DNA from: Mortierella sp. BCC40632
Taxonomy: Eukaryota; Mortierellomycota; Mortierellomycetes; Mortierellales; Mortierellaceae
Assembly: GCA_011634665.1 (NCBI GenBank)
Contig: WAEK01000014.1
Location: forward strand, 1,361,237 to 1,425,236
Direction: 5' to 3'
DNA: 64,000 nt
A program made the position numbers and the translations under genes. Position 1 is the stretch's first letter, and each line of letters starts with the position of its first letter. The notes below the pieces were generated by a model that worked only from the letters and a program-made list of their open reading frames with translations, was not told the origin of the DNA and searched no databases. Shown here piece by piece: positions 30,534-39,939 of this stretch.

Positions 30534-32155
30534 CAAAATGGTTTCAATAATTCTCAAATTTTCATATTTTAGCAATTTTCTACCCATCGAGAATATGTAA
30601 ATGCACCTTGTTGCTTAGATTGAAAACAATACCCAGAATGCCTTGTTCACGACAGTGTAAACAGATTTTCAATATGTTGTCAGAAAGGCGTGCTATGAGG
30701 TAAATTGTTGAAGCTAGATATTGGAACCATTTCGCCACTTGGGCACGCCATTTATATTTATTGCTATTTCATCTCTTTTTTCACAATCGTTTGTCTTATA
30801 TCTACAGTCAGTCAGAGAGATTAAAAAGAAGATGAATAGATCTTGACAAGTTTGATATAAAATACGGGTGCAATCGCTCGAAAATGGTCGATATTCCTCC
30901 ATCATGAAAAAAACGAAAGAAGACACTCAAAAACTCTATCATAAGCCAGCTAAAAGCAGGCTACTCCGTCAAGAATGTCGCTAGACGATTATCAGTCAGC
31001 CCTGCTTCTGTTTCAAGGATCCGAACCAAGCATTTACCTACTCTACAAAGGCAACCAACAGGAAGACCAAGAATTCTCTCGGCTCGCTCCAAGAATGATC
31101 TCAACAGAAAGTTACTTTCCGGCATGTTGAAGACTGGCAAGCAGGTCCACAAGAGCCTCAATGGTGAAGGGACAGTTATCTCGTACAGATCAGTCCTTCG
31201 CAACCTCAGGGAGATCGGCTTTCAAGCGAAAAAAAAAAGTCAAAAAGCCTTTCCTTAGTAAGCGACACAAGCAAGCGCGGTTGGAGTGGGCAAGAGGTCA
31301 TAAAAAATTGGACCATCGATGACTGGAAGCGAGTGGTATTCTCAGATGAAACAAAGATAAACATCTGGAACTCGGACGGGATACAATATTACTGGGCTAA
31401 GCCAGGCGATCCGGTTCAACCATTTCATCTTCAACCTACTGTCAAGCATGGAGGTGGATCCTTGATGTTCTGGGGCTGTATGACGTCCAAGGGACTTGGC
31501 TATGGCTGTCAGATCTATGAAGGAACTATGAAAAAAGGAGGATTACATCAATATTCTCGACACAACATTGAAAGAAAGTCTCGAGTATTATGATCTCGGA
31601 AAAAAATGACTTCATTTTTCAGCACGACAACGACCCCAAACACAAAGCCAAAGCAACAACCAAGTACCTGGAGGATCAGGATATTGAGGTTCTTCGATGG
31701 CCTGCACAATCAGCAGATTTAAATCCAATCGAGCATGTTTGGGACAAGCTGAAGGTTCAGATTGGTCAACGAGAGAAGCGGCCTACGAGTGTTCATGAAT
31801 TGTGGGATATGGTGCTGGAGGAATGGGAGCTGATACCACAGGATATGATTGACAAGCTCTATGAGTCGATGCCACGAAGAGTAGAGGCCGTGTTGAAAGC
31901 GAAAGGGGGGAATACGAGGTATTGAAGAATTTTCCCGGACTAGTGGCAAAATGGTTTCTATGAGACGACAACATTGGAGGCGGCATAGCTCGCTCATGTG
32001 AAGTGATAAAGGCCCGCTTTCTTATTTCTCGGGTCCACCATTGATAAGACTTTCCTTTCTATTAGAATTGAATATGAAAGAGAAAGAAAGAATAAACGAG
32101 AAAATTAGAAAAAGCGAAATTTCTGAAAACATTGAAACCATTTTGGCGCCAACTG
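30534..32155 (+). mobile_element. Tc1/mariner element B, copy 2
   Basis: The ends CAGTGGGCGCCAAAATGG and CCATTTTGGCGCCAACTG are flanked by TA at 30532-30533 and 32156-32157. It is nearly identical to 5781-7412 and inverted relative to it. It inserted into the second exon region of the hAT transposase gene. Confidence 0.93.
30904..31925 (+). pseudogene. Tc1-like transposase B, copy 2, frameshifted
   Basis: The helix-turn-helix region reads SIISQLKAGYSVKNVARRLS and GRPRILSARSKND. The DDE part has VVFSDETKINIWNSDG, FQHDNDPKHKAKATTKY and SADLNPIEHVWDKLK (34-residue spacing), and the C terminus is AVLKAKGGNTRY. Frame breaks at A runs near 30915, 31228, 31303, 31540 and 31603 are not all shared with copy 1, which points to individual indels or sequence error. 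Confidence 0.82.
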
Positions 32156-32398
32156 TAGACAGACAAGCTTCTCAACCTTTTTTTTATCTTCAACAAATAC
32201 CCTTGCGTCGGTCCATCCGTTCGTCCAAACCCAAGACCGCTTGGGACGACCTGAGCTGCACGATGTTCGCTTGCTGCCACCCAACTGTGGGGATAGAGGA
32301 TTGACAGTACTGGAGCCAATCTCGCTATGGGATGCAGCGCCTTCTTCGTGCGGGCCATCGTCTACGTGTTCTTCAAGCAGCTGCCAGCTGTTTTGCTC

Positions 32399-32495
32399 CT
32401 ACAATATAATACCGAGATGAAGTATATTTAGGGTTGGGTTGGTCAACTGAAAGGTTACTCTAACTGAATCATATGTGAGGCTTCAGTGAGCTTAC
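32399..32495 (-). other. hAT transposase intron 1
   Basis: 97 nt, donor GTAAGC and acceptor TTGTAG on the minus strand, joining LSTLEL to EQNSWQLLEE. Confidence 0.65.
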
Positions 32496-32814
32496 CAGCT
32501 CAAGAGTTGAGAGTTCTGAGTCCATTACACTCTCAGGTAGGGAGGAGAAGGAACTCTGTGGTTGTGCCATTGGGTTTAGGGAGAGAGAAATCAGAAGAAA
32601 TGGAAGTAGGATCACTAAGATGGAGATGAGTGATGGGAATGGGGTGTTAAGATGGACAATTCAGCTTACATGTACACCTTTGTGGGCGCAAAAAAGTACT
32701 AAGGCAGGAGGCAAGGACACTTTTCCCATCCAATCAGGGGTTGAGAGCAATGCATCTGGTATTTTTTCCCATCCCATCTACTTTGGTCCCATCTATTGCT
32801 CAACCAAACGAACC

Positions 32815-33238
32815 GGAACGAACACATGAGAAATGATATCGAGGCCAACGAGACGAAACGAGACGAAGCGAAACGAACACATACGAAATGATATCGAGAC
32901 CAACGAAACGAAACGAAACGAAACGAAACGAACACATACGAAATCATATCGAGACCAACGAAACGAAACGAAATGAAACGAAACGAACACATACGAAATG
33001 GTATCGAGACCAACGAAACGAAACGAAATGAAACGAAATGAACAGGTATCGAAACGAACGAGTAACGAAACGAAATGATATCGAAACGAAGCATCAACAA
33101 ACACAAACGAGGCGAACGAAGGTCATAGTTCGTTCGTTACATAACGAAACGAAACGAAGTCCAATTTGTATTTCATTAACTAAATTTAGGCTCCTAACGA
33201 ATGGGTTCGTCGGTTCGTTGGTTCGTTGAGAAACACTG
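32815..33238. repeat. hAT right subterminal array (CGAAACGAA)
   Basis: Four to five units of about 60 bp have the form GATATCGAGACCAACGAAACGAAACG...GAACACATACGAAAT, then a degenerate stretch to the terminus. They are inverted relative to the left arm. Confidence 0.88.
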
Positions 33239-33585
33239 CTAGCAAGGACTGTTCCCTGTTCCTGGCTACTATCAATAGATCGTCTAAGTACGCTGCGATC
33301 CTTATTCCCTTGCGCCGAGCCCATCTGAGGATCGGTTTGAGGACCTTCGTAAAGACGAAGGGCGCCAATGAGAGACCGAAGGGTAGTACGCGGAACTGGT
33401 ACTGTTTCCCTTTCCAATGGAATTGTAGGTGTTTCCTGGAAGACTCGTGGATGAGAACGTGGAGGAATGCATCCTGGAGATCTACACTGGTCATGTAGTC
33501 TCCCTTGTTTATCATATTGCAAACTACCTTGATCGTCTCCATTTTGAAATGTTTCTTCGGTACATACTGATTTAAGGGACGTAGG
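33239..33585 (-). pseudogene. DIRS-B reverse transcriptase core
   Basis: The minus strand reads KMETIKVVCNMINKGDYM, SVDLQDAFLHVLIHESSRK, LPFGLSLAPFVFTKVLKPI and IAAYLDDLLIVARNREQSLL, closely matching DIRS-A. The frame continues leftward at 16130 across the hAT element, and rightward at 33830 across a solo LTR (TIPKKTGDLRPVLNL). Confidence 0.88.
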
Positions 33586-33829
33586 TGTCATGGACAAAGC
33601 AGGGGGAAAAGGGTAAGAGGAACGAGGTAAGGCAAGATATGATTTTATTGCAGACTGAGGCAGAAGAGGAGGTGTACCTCACCTCCTATTTATACTATAG
33701 AGAAAATAAACTTTGACTTTCCGAACGCGTCTTGTTCGGAAAGTTTACACAGGTTACACTCCCACTATCCGCCGAGGCGGATAGTTGCCCGCGCCTCTAT
33801 AAGAAAAAGGGGTTGTTTATTCGTGACAG
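33586..33829 (-). repeat. Solo LTR 1 (244 bp)
   Basis: It begins TGTCATGGACAAAG and ends TTCGTGACA, flanked by the 5-bp target duplication GTAGG (33581-33585, 33830-33834) inside the DIRS-B reverse transcriptase. Orientation is inferred from CTATTTATAC, which has the same sense as in the Gypsy-1 and Gypsy-3 LTRs. Its internal region was lost, presumably by LTR-LTR recombination. Its family is otherwise absent from the window. Confidence 0.88.
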
Positions 33830-34505
33830 TAGGTTTAGAACAGGCCTCAAGTCTCCCGTTTTCTTTGGGATCGTAAAAAGTCGGCTCGTAAAGCCATCTT
33901 CGGTAGCTTCGTCTATTGCGCGTTTTTCGAGAAGAGCGAGGATTTCCTTCTCTATTGTTTCCGTCTCTTTAGTCGATCGAGGATGGTGGTGTCTGGGATG
34001 GGGACTGTCTGGCGGGAGAGAAGTGAGCGGGATTCTGAATCCATCTTCGATAGTCCGACGAATCCAGTCTTCGTCGGTGAGTCGTCTCCACGCTGCTTGG
34101 AACCGATGTAGTCGTCCTCCTACTGGCGTCCTCGGCCCCGACCGCGTCCCCTTGGGTTCGAGGCTTGCTGAAAAGACTGGCTGCTGCTGTCGCTGTTTGG
34201 AGTTTGATAAGAGTTCGAGTTCGATTGGCTCTGTTTCTCATTGTTGTTGCCTTCTGTGTGCCGCTGTTGGTTACCCTGGAAATTGTGGTTCCCATGATTT
34301 TTGTAGCCGCCTCTGCCCCTGCCCCTTCCGTTACCTCTGTCACCCTGTCCTGTCGCATTCTTGAGTGACTTGGTGAACTTTTGTTGATCGATAATCTCCT
34401 GGTGAGAAATGATTGGGGTCTTCCCGTTGGGGTCAGTAGGGGGAATGATATTCTTGTCTCTGCAAATGGCCTGCGTACGAAGATGGCCCATCTCAGTGCT
34501 GATTG
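33830..34505 (-). pseudogene. DIRS-B gag C-terminal part and start of reverse transcriptase
   Basis: From right to left: STEMGHLRTQAICRDKNIIP, a basic Gly/Arg/Asn/Gln-rich tail (NGRGRGRGGYKNHGNHNFQG, SNPRGRGRGRGR) and then DIRS reverse transcriptase leader sequence down to KKTGDLRPVLNL. Several frame changes are needed near 34110-34130. The gag part closely resembles DIRS-C at 1-350. Confidence 0.75.
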
Positions 34506-34775
34506 TGTCAGGAACTGACACTGGGACCAAGGGGAAATGAGGGAGAGGGATGAGAGGACAGGCAAGGCAGGTATTCAAAGGAGGAAGGTTTTATTTCTGG
34601 ATGTCGATCTAACGAGGGGAAGAGGGGAACTATTTATGTATGTTGGTCGGGGCAGTGACTCATGATGACTTTACTACTGCGGGTGGCTGTCGTGCTGCGG
34701 GTGGCTTCCTCGGTGGCAAACAACAGTCGATCTCATTTGACTGAGGGGCCTGAAGAGAGAGAGGGTGGCGTGACA
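34506..34775 (-). repeat. Solo LTR 2 (270 bp)
   Basis: TGTCAGGAACTGACAC...GGCGTGACA with the 5-bp target duplication GATTG at 34501-34505 and 34776-34780. It interrupts the DIRS-B gag between YNLAAI and STEMGHL, which rejoin in frame on removal. Orientation is inferred from the TATTTATG motif. Confidence 0.88.
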
Positions 34776-34835
34776 GATTGCTGCGAGATTGTAACGAATG
34801 GTGTCCAGAGTCTCAATGATGTTAGCCATGACCGG
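34776..34835 (-). pseudogene. DIRS-B gag fragment
   Basis: The minus strand reads PVMANIIETLDTIRYNLAAI, matching DIRS-C. The rest of gag is missing to the right, where an LTR begins without a matching target duplication. Confidence 0.75.
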
Positions 34836-35487
34836 TGTCGTGTAGTAACTGACACTGGTCGCAGTAGCTACGATTTTAGCCCTTTCCAAGAGGTGGACAA
34901 CTTGGGGCTGCGGAGCCATCTGGTCTGCATGCCCCTCAATAGATAGTAGATGAATAAATACTTGAGCAGGCTCTTGTTTGCTCCGGGTCGTTTCTTCCTT
35001 TTGTTTTGGTTTCTTGTTGACTTTGAAAGTAAGATGCGTCCACCCTTCCCCTTTCTTTTGTAGAAGCTTGATTTAGCTTTGTGCTGCCTTCCGCTCGTTT
35101 CATGCCATTGAAGAGCTCCTGGCGACCCGTTGGTAGCATGGCGCTTCTGATGTTAGACTCTTCTCGTTTCGTACCCCCCCCCCCTCTTTCATTCTTTCCT
35201 TCCTTCCTGGCTGTTGTTCCCACCTGAGCAATCCTATGACTCTCATTCATTGGCCCTCGACCAGATGACCGTCCCTTTGCCTCCCTCTCCTTTGAGCATG
35301 CCCCGTGTGTCTTTGGAGCAAGGAGCTACAGCTAGTGTTTCTCAAAAAAAGCCCGAGCCAAAAAAGCCAGTCCCACACAATGTAAATTTCGAGCCGAGTC
35401 GGGTGAGCTTTCACCGAGAAATTTTACATTGTGTGGGACTAGCTTTTTTGGCTCGGGCTTTTTTTGAGAAATACTAGCTACAGCACA
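34836..35487 (+). repeat. LTR of the small non-autonomous LTR element, carrying a MITE
   Basis: TGTCGTGTAGTAACTGACAC...GGAGCTACAGCACA is the inverse of the LTRs at 44866 and 46243. It is interrupted by a family i MITE at 35333-35476. The left flank is DIRS-B and the right flank is unrelated sequence with no common 4-5 bp duplication, so this LTR probably marks an ectopic recombination breakpoint. Confidence 0.8.
35333..35476. mobile_element. Family i MITE, 144 bp
   Basis: The terminal TAGTGTTTCTC is intact; the right end is GAGAAATACTA with one substitution. The 8-bp duplication GCTACAGC lies at 35325-35332 and 35477-35484. It sits inside the LTR. Confidence 0.92.
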
Positions 35488-35715
35488 ACGCTGAGTATTT
35501 ACTCTGTTTCCTGTCCCACAGGAGGCTATATCTAATGTAGCTGCTGTGATGTGCACGTGCCCAGGGCCCTGCTCCTCTGATATGGGTCTCCCACCATAGA
35601 TCCCAAGTCGAACTGCAAGATTAAATGAAGCAGACAGTGGGTGACTGGGTGTACTTTACTAATGCTCCACCGAATCCTTGCCCCTATCCCTCTCTATCTC
35701 CCTAGACACACGCTC

Positions 35716-35765
<50 letters not shown>

Positions 35766-35904
35766 TTTTTTTTTTTTTTCGTCTATCTCTCCTTATATTT
35801 TCTCTCACTCTTTCTTTCACTACCTTTCTCTTTCTTTCTTTCTCTCTCTCACTCTTTCTTTCACTACCTTTTCTTTCTTTCTTTCTTTCTCTCTCTCTCT
35901 CTAT
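35488..35904. repeat. Unassigned sequence and CT/T-rich simple repeats
   Basis: 35488-35715 has no recognised gene. A (CT)n tract at 35717-35757 is followed by a T run to 35779, then CTTT/CTCT arrays to about 35903. Confidence 0.8.
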
Positions 35905-36720
35905 CGTAGCATTCCTTTTATTCTCCTCTAACTTTCTGAAGGGACGTGGAGGGAAGGCAACAAAGCCGGGTGTAATGGGGATAAAGAGTCGGAGCAGGCG
36001 TACTATAGACTATCGCATCTTATCTCTGTCTGTCTGTCTGTTTTTTTTTTTAATATTTCCCTTCATTGTTGTAAGAATTGTCACGGAGAATGACCTGATG
36101 TTGTTCCTCATATTCTTGGTCATACAGTATTCAAAGTCTTCGCGTAGAGCATCCTCGTCAAATTGGGAGTCTACTCCAAAGTAATACTCTCATTCGACCC
36201 TCCGTACACCATTTTATCTTTTTGCAAGAGCATAGAGATGTGTCGGAAAGGCAATGGATACATGTCGTTCATGAGAAGCAATGGCATTGATATACTGAAG
36301 CGTCTTCAGGTATTTCAAAACCGACCAGGTCCTCATGGTTTACAAAGGGGATATCTTTGTACTCAAATGGTTCCAACCAACTGGATAGCTCTTTTAATTG
36401 AAAAATATATGGGTTGAATGAGCTTATTATCACTCCTTCTTCATCACGGGTAGAAATAGTGATGGAGCAAAGTTTATCATGCCTTGATTGCTGGATGTCA
36501 TTGTCTGCTGATCTGGGGTCATGAGGAGGAGGAGGGGACTCCAAGTCCGAGAAAAGGGGGACAATACTGACGTCGACCACTTCGAAAAGTTGCAATATTA
36601 TTTCTATTTCTGTTGGATCTAGAAGGACAGGTTGGACATTGCAGCGGGGGTCATCGCGAGTACTCCTGGCTGGAGTGATTTTGCTCGAGGCATCCTTCGC
36701 AGATCAAACCTTAGCTGATT
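35905..36720 (-). other. Duplicated unidentified segment, copy 2, with an open frame
   Basis: Minus-strand frame 36269-36690 reads ITPARSTRDDPRCNVQPVLL, LQLFEVVDVSIVPLFSDLES, DKLCSITISTRDEEGVIISS and ELSSWLEPFEYKDIPFVNHE, ending near YQCHCF. It is open where copy 1 (1235-1985) has a stop. Differences between the copies are partly synonymous-looking, hinting at a once-coding exon. I do not recognise the family. The shared segment ends near 36632. Confidence 0.4.
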
Positions 36721-39381
36721 GAACCAAGGATAAAAAAAAAGGGACATATCTTTTGAGGTGAGGAAAGAGAGAGGGAGATAGGATGGTAGAGAGGAGAACA
36801 GAAGGCAAGGACAGTGTGAAAAGGGCATACTCTGTCTCATATCGCTCTTCATATGCTCCCTCTGTTTTGAGTAGCATGAAGCGATGAAGGGGAGAAGGCG
36901 GTGGAGACAAAAAGTGAAGTAGTGGACACAGAAAGTATAAGTACAATAGGAGAGGAGAGATTAGGCTTAATAGTGTGTTGTTTAATCTCTTTTTTCTCTT
37001 TTTCACTCTTTCTTGAAGTCTCTCTCTCTGTGTGTGTGTGGGTGTGAAGGTAATTAAACCTCACATTTAGTTGGTTTTACTCGAGATGTTTGAGTCATCT
37101 CATAGTCAAACTGGGGCAATTATTGCAAAGACACAGGGCAAATAGTGTTGCTTCATACTCCAGTTGTTAATATCTCTGTAAATGTGCAATGTGCGTGGGA
37201 AGACGTGAAAGAAAAAAAAGACAGTGTTGCGTGGGAAAGAAAAAGAAAAGGAGAGAAAGGTGTCTGTATGATAGGGATGTAATATCACTTTTACCCCTAC
37301 TCTATCCAGGTTGGGCTCTATCTTGAAGAAGACCATGGAGCCATTAGTTACTGCTGAATCTGTCGTACACAGGAATGTAGATTCTTTCACAGAGATACTT
37401 CCGAGTATGAGTTGGTTTGCAGATCAGTGAGCTTGTGTATGGATACTCCAATGATTAAGGTGGAGCCTTTTTTTTATTGTTTCCTATTCCTTTCGCTTTT
37501 TGAAGTAGTGTATGGAGGCCAATGCTCTCTAATCCTTGGCTCAGAAGGAGCTCCAGTAAGTTGGTTTCTCATTTTAGGTGGGGATGGCACACTTTTATTG
37601 AAGTGGTAAAAGGGTAGTCTCCGTAATCCATAATGCTATCAACATTAGGCTTTTTATGTTTCTTTTTCAAACAACAATAGCTAATTCAATGGTTCACGGG
37701 AGGAAGACAATGTATTCATGTGAAAGGCAGCTTTGAATGGAAGAGAGAGATGAAGAGAGAGATTGAATGAATATGTTCGTGTGAGAGAGAGGGAAAAAGT
37801 GTGGGAATTGGCCATTTTTATGTTGATGACTGAAAGTCAGCAGTATCAAAAGCTCCTACGCTCTCTACGCAGATGCCATCAAACCCACTGCAGCTACAAC
37901 CTCTTTCATGGAGCTGCTCCCAGTCTCTCTGTTGCAACAACTCCACTTAATTGCTCTGACCACCTTTCGCTTTTATACTGCAACTGCTACATCAACTGCT
38001 ACATACATCTCTACAAAAAAAAAAAAAAAAAAAAGAGCATACCTTCCCACGACTGTACCTTTGAGGAGCCATATGTATGCGCTTCCTGCAATAATAGAAG
38101 CAAAAGAAAGCCAACTTATCGAGGTCAATGGTGAGCACACGCAAAGGAAGACGTTGAAATGAACTACGCTCAAAATGGTTCAGTTGATAATGAAATGGAG
38201 ACCATACACCTCTTGGGTCTCCTAGATGCCTCTCTCTCATATGCACTTGCCTTATTTCTGTTATCAATGCATAGGAAGAATAGCTGGTGCTTTTTCTATT
38301 TCTTGAATAAAAGAAAAACAAAAAAGAAAAAGAAACTTGGCTCAAGTCAATGAAAGATTGAGGATAAGAAAAGAGTAGAGACAAAAGGAAACACAGAGAG
38401 ACAAATATCATGTACAGTAGGTTCTTACGGGTATGGTTGCTGGCGACTACAGGAAAGAGGAAAAAGTAATTAGGGCCTTTGCTGAAACGATGGATGGCGA
38501 GCATGCCGGCCGGAATGTATGGAATGTTAAGGTGAATGAGGATTTATGAGGGACGGCTGTGGGAATGAGGGTAGGTTGTTGAGAGGAGGAGGAGGGAGGG
38601 AAGCAGGAGAGGATAAGAAAGAGTAGGAGGAGGAGTTTAGAGCTGGAGGATGGAAGAAAGAAAGAAAGGTGGAGTGCGGTCAAGGGGAAAAAAAGGAAAA
38701 AAAAAAAGTGGGGCATACCTCACATGGTGTACCATGACCTGTCACAGAATACAGTGCATTCTGTGCTCAGCCAGAAGACTGCTCGTGGGAAGATTTCTGA
38801 CGCACATGGACTGAAGTTTCCTCATTTAGACAGATCCTCTCGACCTTTTGTGCTTTTTGCAAGGCTATGATGGCATGCGATGCATGGCCCTCTTTTGCTG
38901 AGGAGGCAAGAACATAATTCACAGAATGAGATAAGCTGGTCTTTTCTCAAGAAACGATGCCAGCGTACATGAGTCCAGGGCAGGGGGAGAGGTGAGCCTT
39001 GTTTATGGCTCTTTAGTAGGTTTCTGAGTAATCAGATTAGAGATGTTTGAGAGGACCCGACTACTCGGTGAAGGAACTCTTTTGTAAGTCTGTGATACCT
39101 TCTTTGGGATGTTCAATAAATGATAAAAAAAAAAAAAAAAGTCTACCCATCTACGCCCTATGCAATAAGGATAGGATTCTATTTTCGAGTTTTTCTCGAG
39201 GGTTCATGAATGAAAACGACCTTTTAATGGATGAAAGTGATTCATTTTTCAAAGGAGCATTTGGTCATTCACTTTTGATGAGGACATGGGGTCGATTCAG
39301 AAGGGGCATCTTAAGAGATTTTCCTTATTTGGGCATCGATACCTTTTTAGGCTGTGTCAGTTACGTGCGTCATTATATAGA
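36721..39381. other. About 2.7 kb without recognised elements; possible host exons
   Basis: No transposon signature is seen. Short minus-strand stretches look exon-like: SISVKESTFLCTTDSAVTNG near 37380-37330, followed by a GTAAAAG donor, and KVERICLNEETSVHASEIFP near 38850-38770, followed by GTGAGG. Simple runs (A20 near 38014, T-rich 37440-37480, purine-rich 38580-38710) are scattered throughout. These could be remains of a spliced host gene on the minus strand. I cannot assign a function. Confidence 0.3.
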
Positions 39382-39478
39382 TGTAAATTTTCGAGCCGAG
39401 TCGGGTGAGCTTTCACCGAGAAATTTTACATTGTGTGGGACTAGCTTTTTCGGCTCGGGCTTTTTTTGAGAAACACTA
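39382..39478. mobile_element. Half of a family i MITE
   Basis: Only the right 97 bp is present (from TAAATTTTCGAGCCG to GAGAAACACTA). The left part is replaced by unrelated sequence, and the right neighbour is Gypsy-2-type gag. Confidence 0.88.
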
Positions 39479-39681
39479 CCTTGGAGAAGAAGACGGCACC
39501 CTTGGATCCGTTGACTCGCGTTGAGACTGAGAGCATCGCTATACTCTTCAATATCCTTGATCCAGTTGGAAACGTTTTCGTTTGGAAGGCCTTTGAATTC
39601 ATGGAGATGGACATTTTTAACAAAGGTATCGAAGTGGTTAGGCATAATGGAGGTGGTGGAAGGGAACTTCCTTTGCTACCA
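39479..39681 (-). pseudogene. Gypsy-2-family gag N-terminal fragment
   Basis: It is nearly identical to 15296-15497: MPNHFDTFVKNVHLHEFKG through RIQGCRLLLQG, plus the TGGTAGCAAAGG primer-binding site at its right end. It is cut at the left by the half MITE. Confidence 0.88.
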
Positions 39682-39939
39682 TGTAACAAGGCAAGAGGAA
39701 TAGGGAAGGAGAAGAACAAGGACAGGGACTAGGATAAAGCCTAGGGACAAGAGGTGAGTTACTAACTGTTGTTTATTGAAGGTGGAAAAGAGGAAAATAA
39801 ATACTATGGCTATTCTAACGCGAACCAGTTGCTCCTACAGACAAGTCGGGCCAACTGGGAAGGCATGTTCTGCCAACATGGCAAGACCCTTGTTCTTTGG
39901 AATACAAAGAGTTGTCGAAGACAAGGATACTCTTTGACA
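39682..39939 (-). repeat. Diverged Gypsy-2-family 5' LTR (258 bp)
   Basis: It begins TGTAACAAGGCAAGAGG and ends GGATACTCTTTGACA like Gypsy-2, but the middle (39780-39920) is different sequence, so it is a subfamily variant. It is joined directly to the next LTR fragment without a duplication. Confidence 0.8.

Larger units (their letters stand above)
28590..32570 (-). pseudogene. hAT transposase gene with three introns, split by a Tc1 element
   Basis: Exon 1 (32496-32570) encodes MAQPQSSFSSLPESVMDSEL. Predicted introns are 32399-32495 (GTAAGC...TTGTAG), 30045-30120 and 29573-29654. Exon 2 shows GRPKRSWVWTNGWTDA, like the start of a BED-type finger, but the Zn-ligand part and about 100 residues after it seem missing. 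After the Tc1 insertion come FTLDSWKSQFNGSYMAV (first Asp), SITTDNGSNVLNM (second Asp), PCIAHVVNLAVQ (CxxH), DNATRWGSTFRMV (Arg-Trp) and the C-terminal dimerisation block YPNLAKMARDYLAIPATSAS. Small frame breaks occur near 30310 and 28985. The stop is at 28590. Confidence 0.82.
16131..33238 (-). mobile_element. 17.1-kb hAT transposon carrying nested elements
   Basis: The termini are CAGTGTTTCTCAACGAACGA at 16131 and TTCGTTGAGAAACACTG ending at 33238. The 8-bp target duplication CTAGCAAG lies at 16123-16130 and 33239-33246, and removing the element restores the DIRS-B reverse transcriptase. Long subterminal arms of CGAAACGAA repeats lie inverted at both ends. It contains a hAT transposase gene (28590-32570). 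Subtracting DIRS-A, the left SINE and the Tc1 copy leaves about 5.4 kb, a normal autonomous hAT size. Confidence 0.9.
1990..34835 (-). mobile_element. DIRS-B: old DIRS retrotransposon shattered by nested insertions
   Basis: DIRS-B is reconstructed from 1990-2026, 3971-3996, 4150-4162, 7415-8020, about 16040-16130, 33239-33585, 33830-34505 and 34776-34835, all minus strand and collinear with DIRS-A. The left terminus (GAGTCGAATATATGAAGACTCAAGC...TATTATCCGAGGGCCAGGACCATATA) matches the DIRS-A terminus. The recombinase frame is cut after AQDRY and runs straight into terminal sequence, so most of that gene is deleted. Part of the RNase H region is also missing between 8020 and 16040. The gag end is cut by an LTR at 34836. 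It acts as the substrate for LINE, MITE, Tc1, Harbinger, hAT and LTR insertions. Confidence 0.75.

Noticed and set aside
16131..33238. A giant Starship- or Maverick-like cargo element
   Set aside because: The large size is fully explained by nested retrotransposons and a Tc1 copy. No captain recombinase, capsid or polymerase B gene is present at the ends.
33732..34364. Plus-strand 210-aa frame
   Set aside because: It is antisense to DIRS-B gag/reverse transcriptase and crosses a solo LTR.
34836..35487. Full non-autonomous LTR element between 34836 and 40410
   Set aside because: The two LTRs there are in opposite orientation, and neither has a matching duplication, so they are not the pair of one element.
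35678..36184. Leu/Ser/Phe-rich membrane-like protein
   Set aside because: Translation of (CT)n and CTTT microsatellites.
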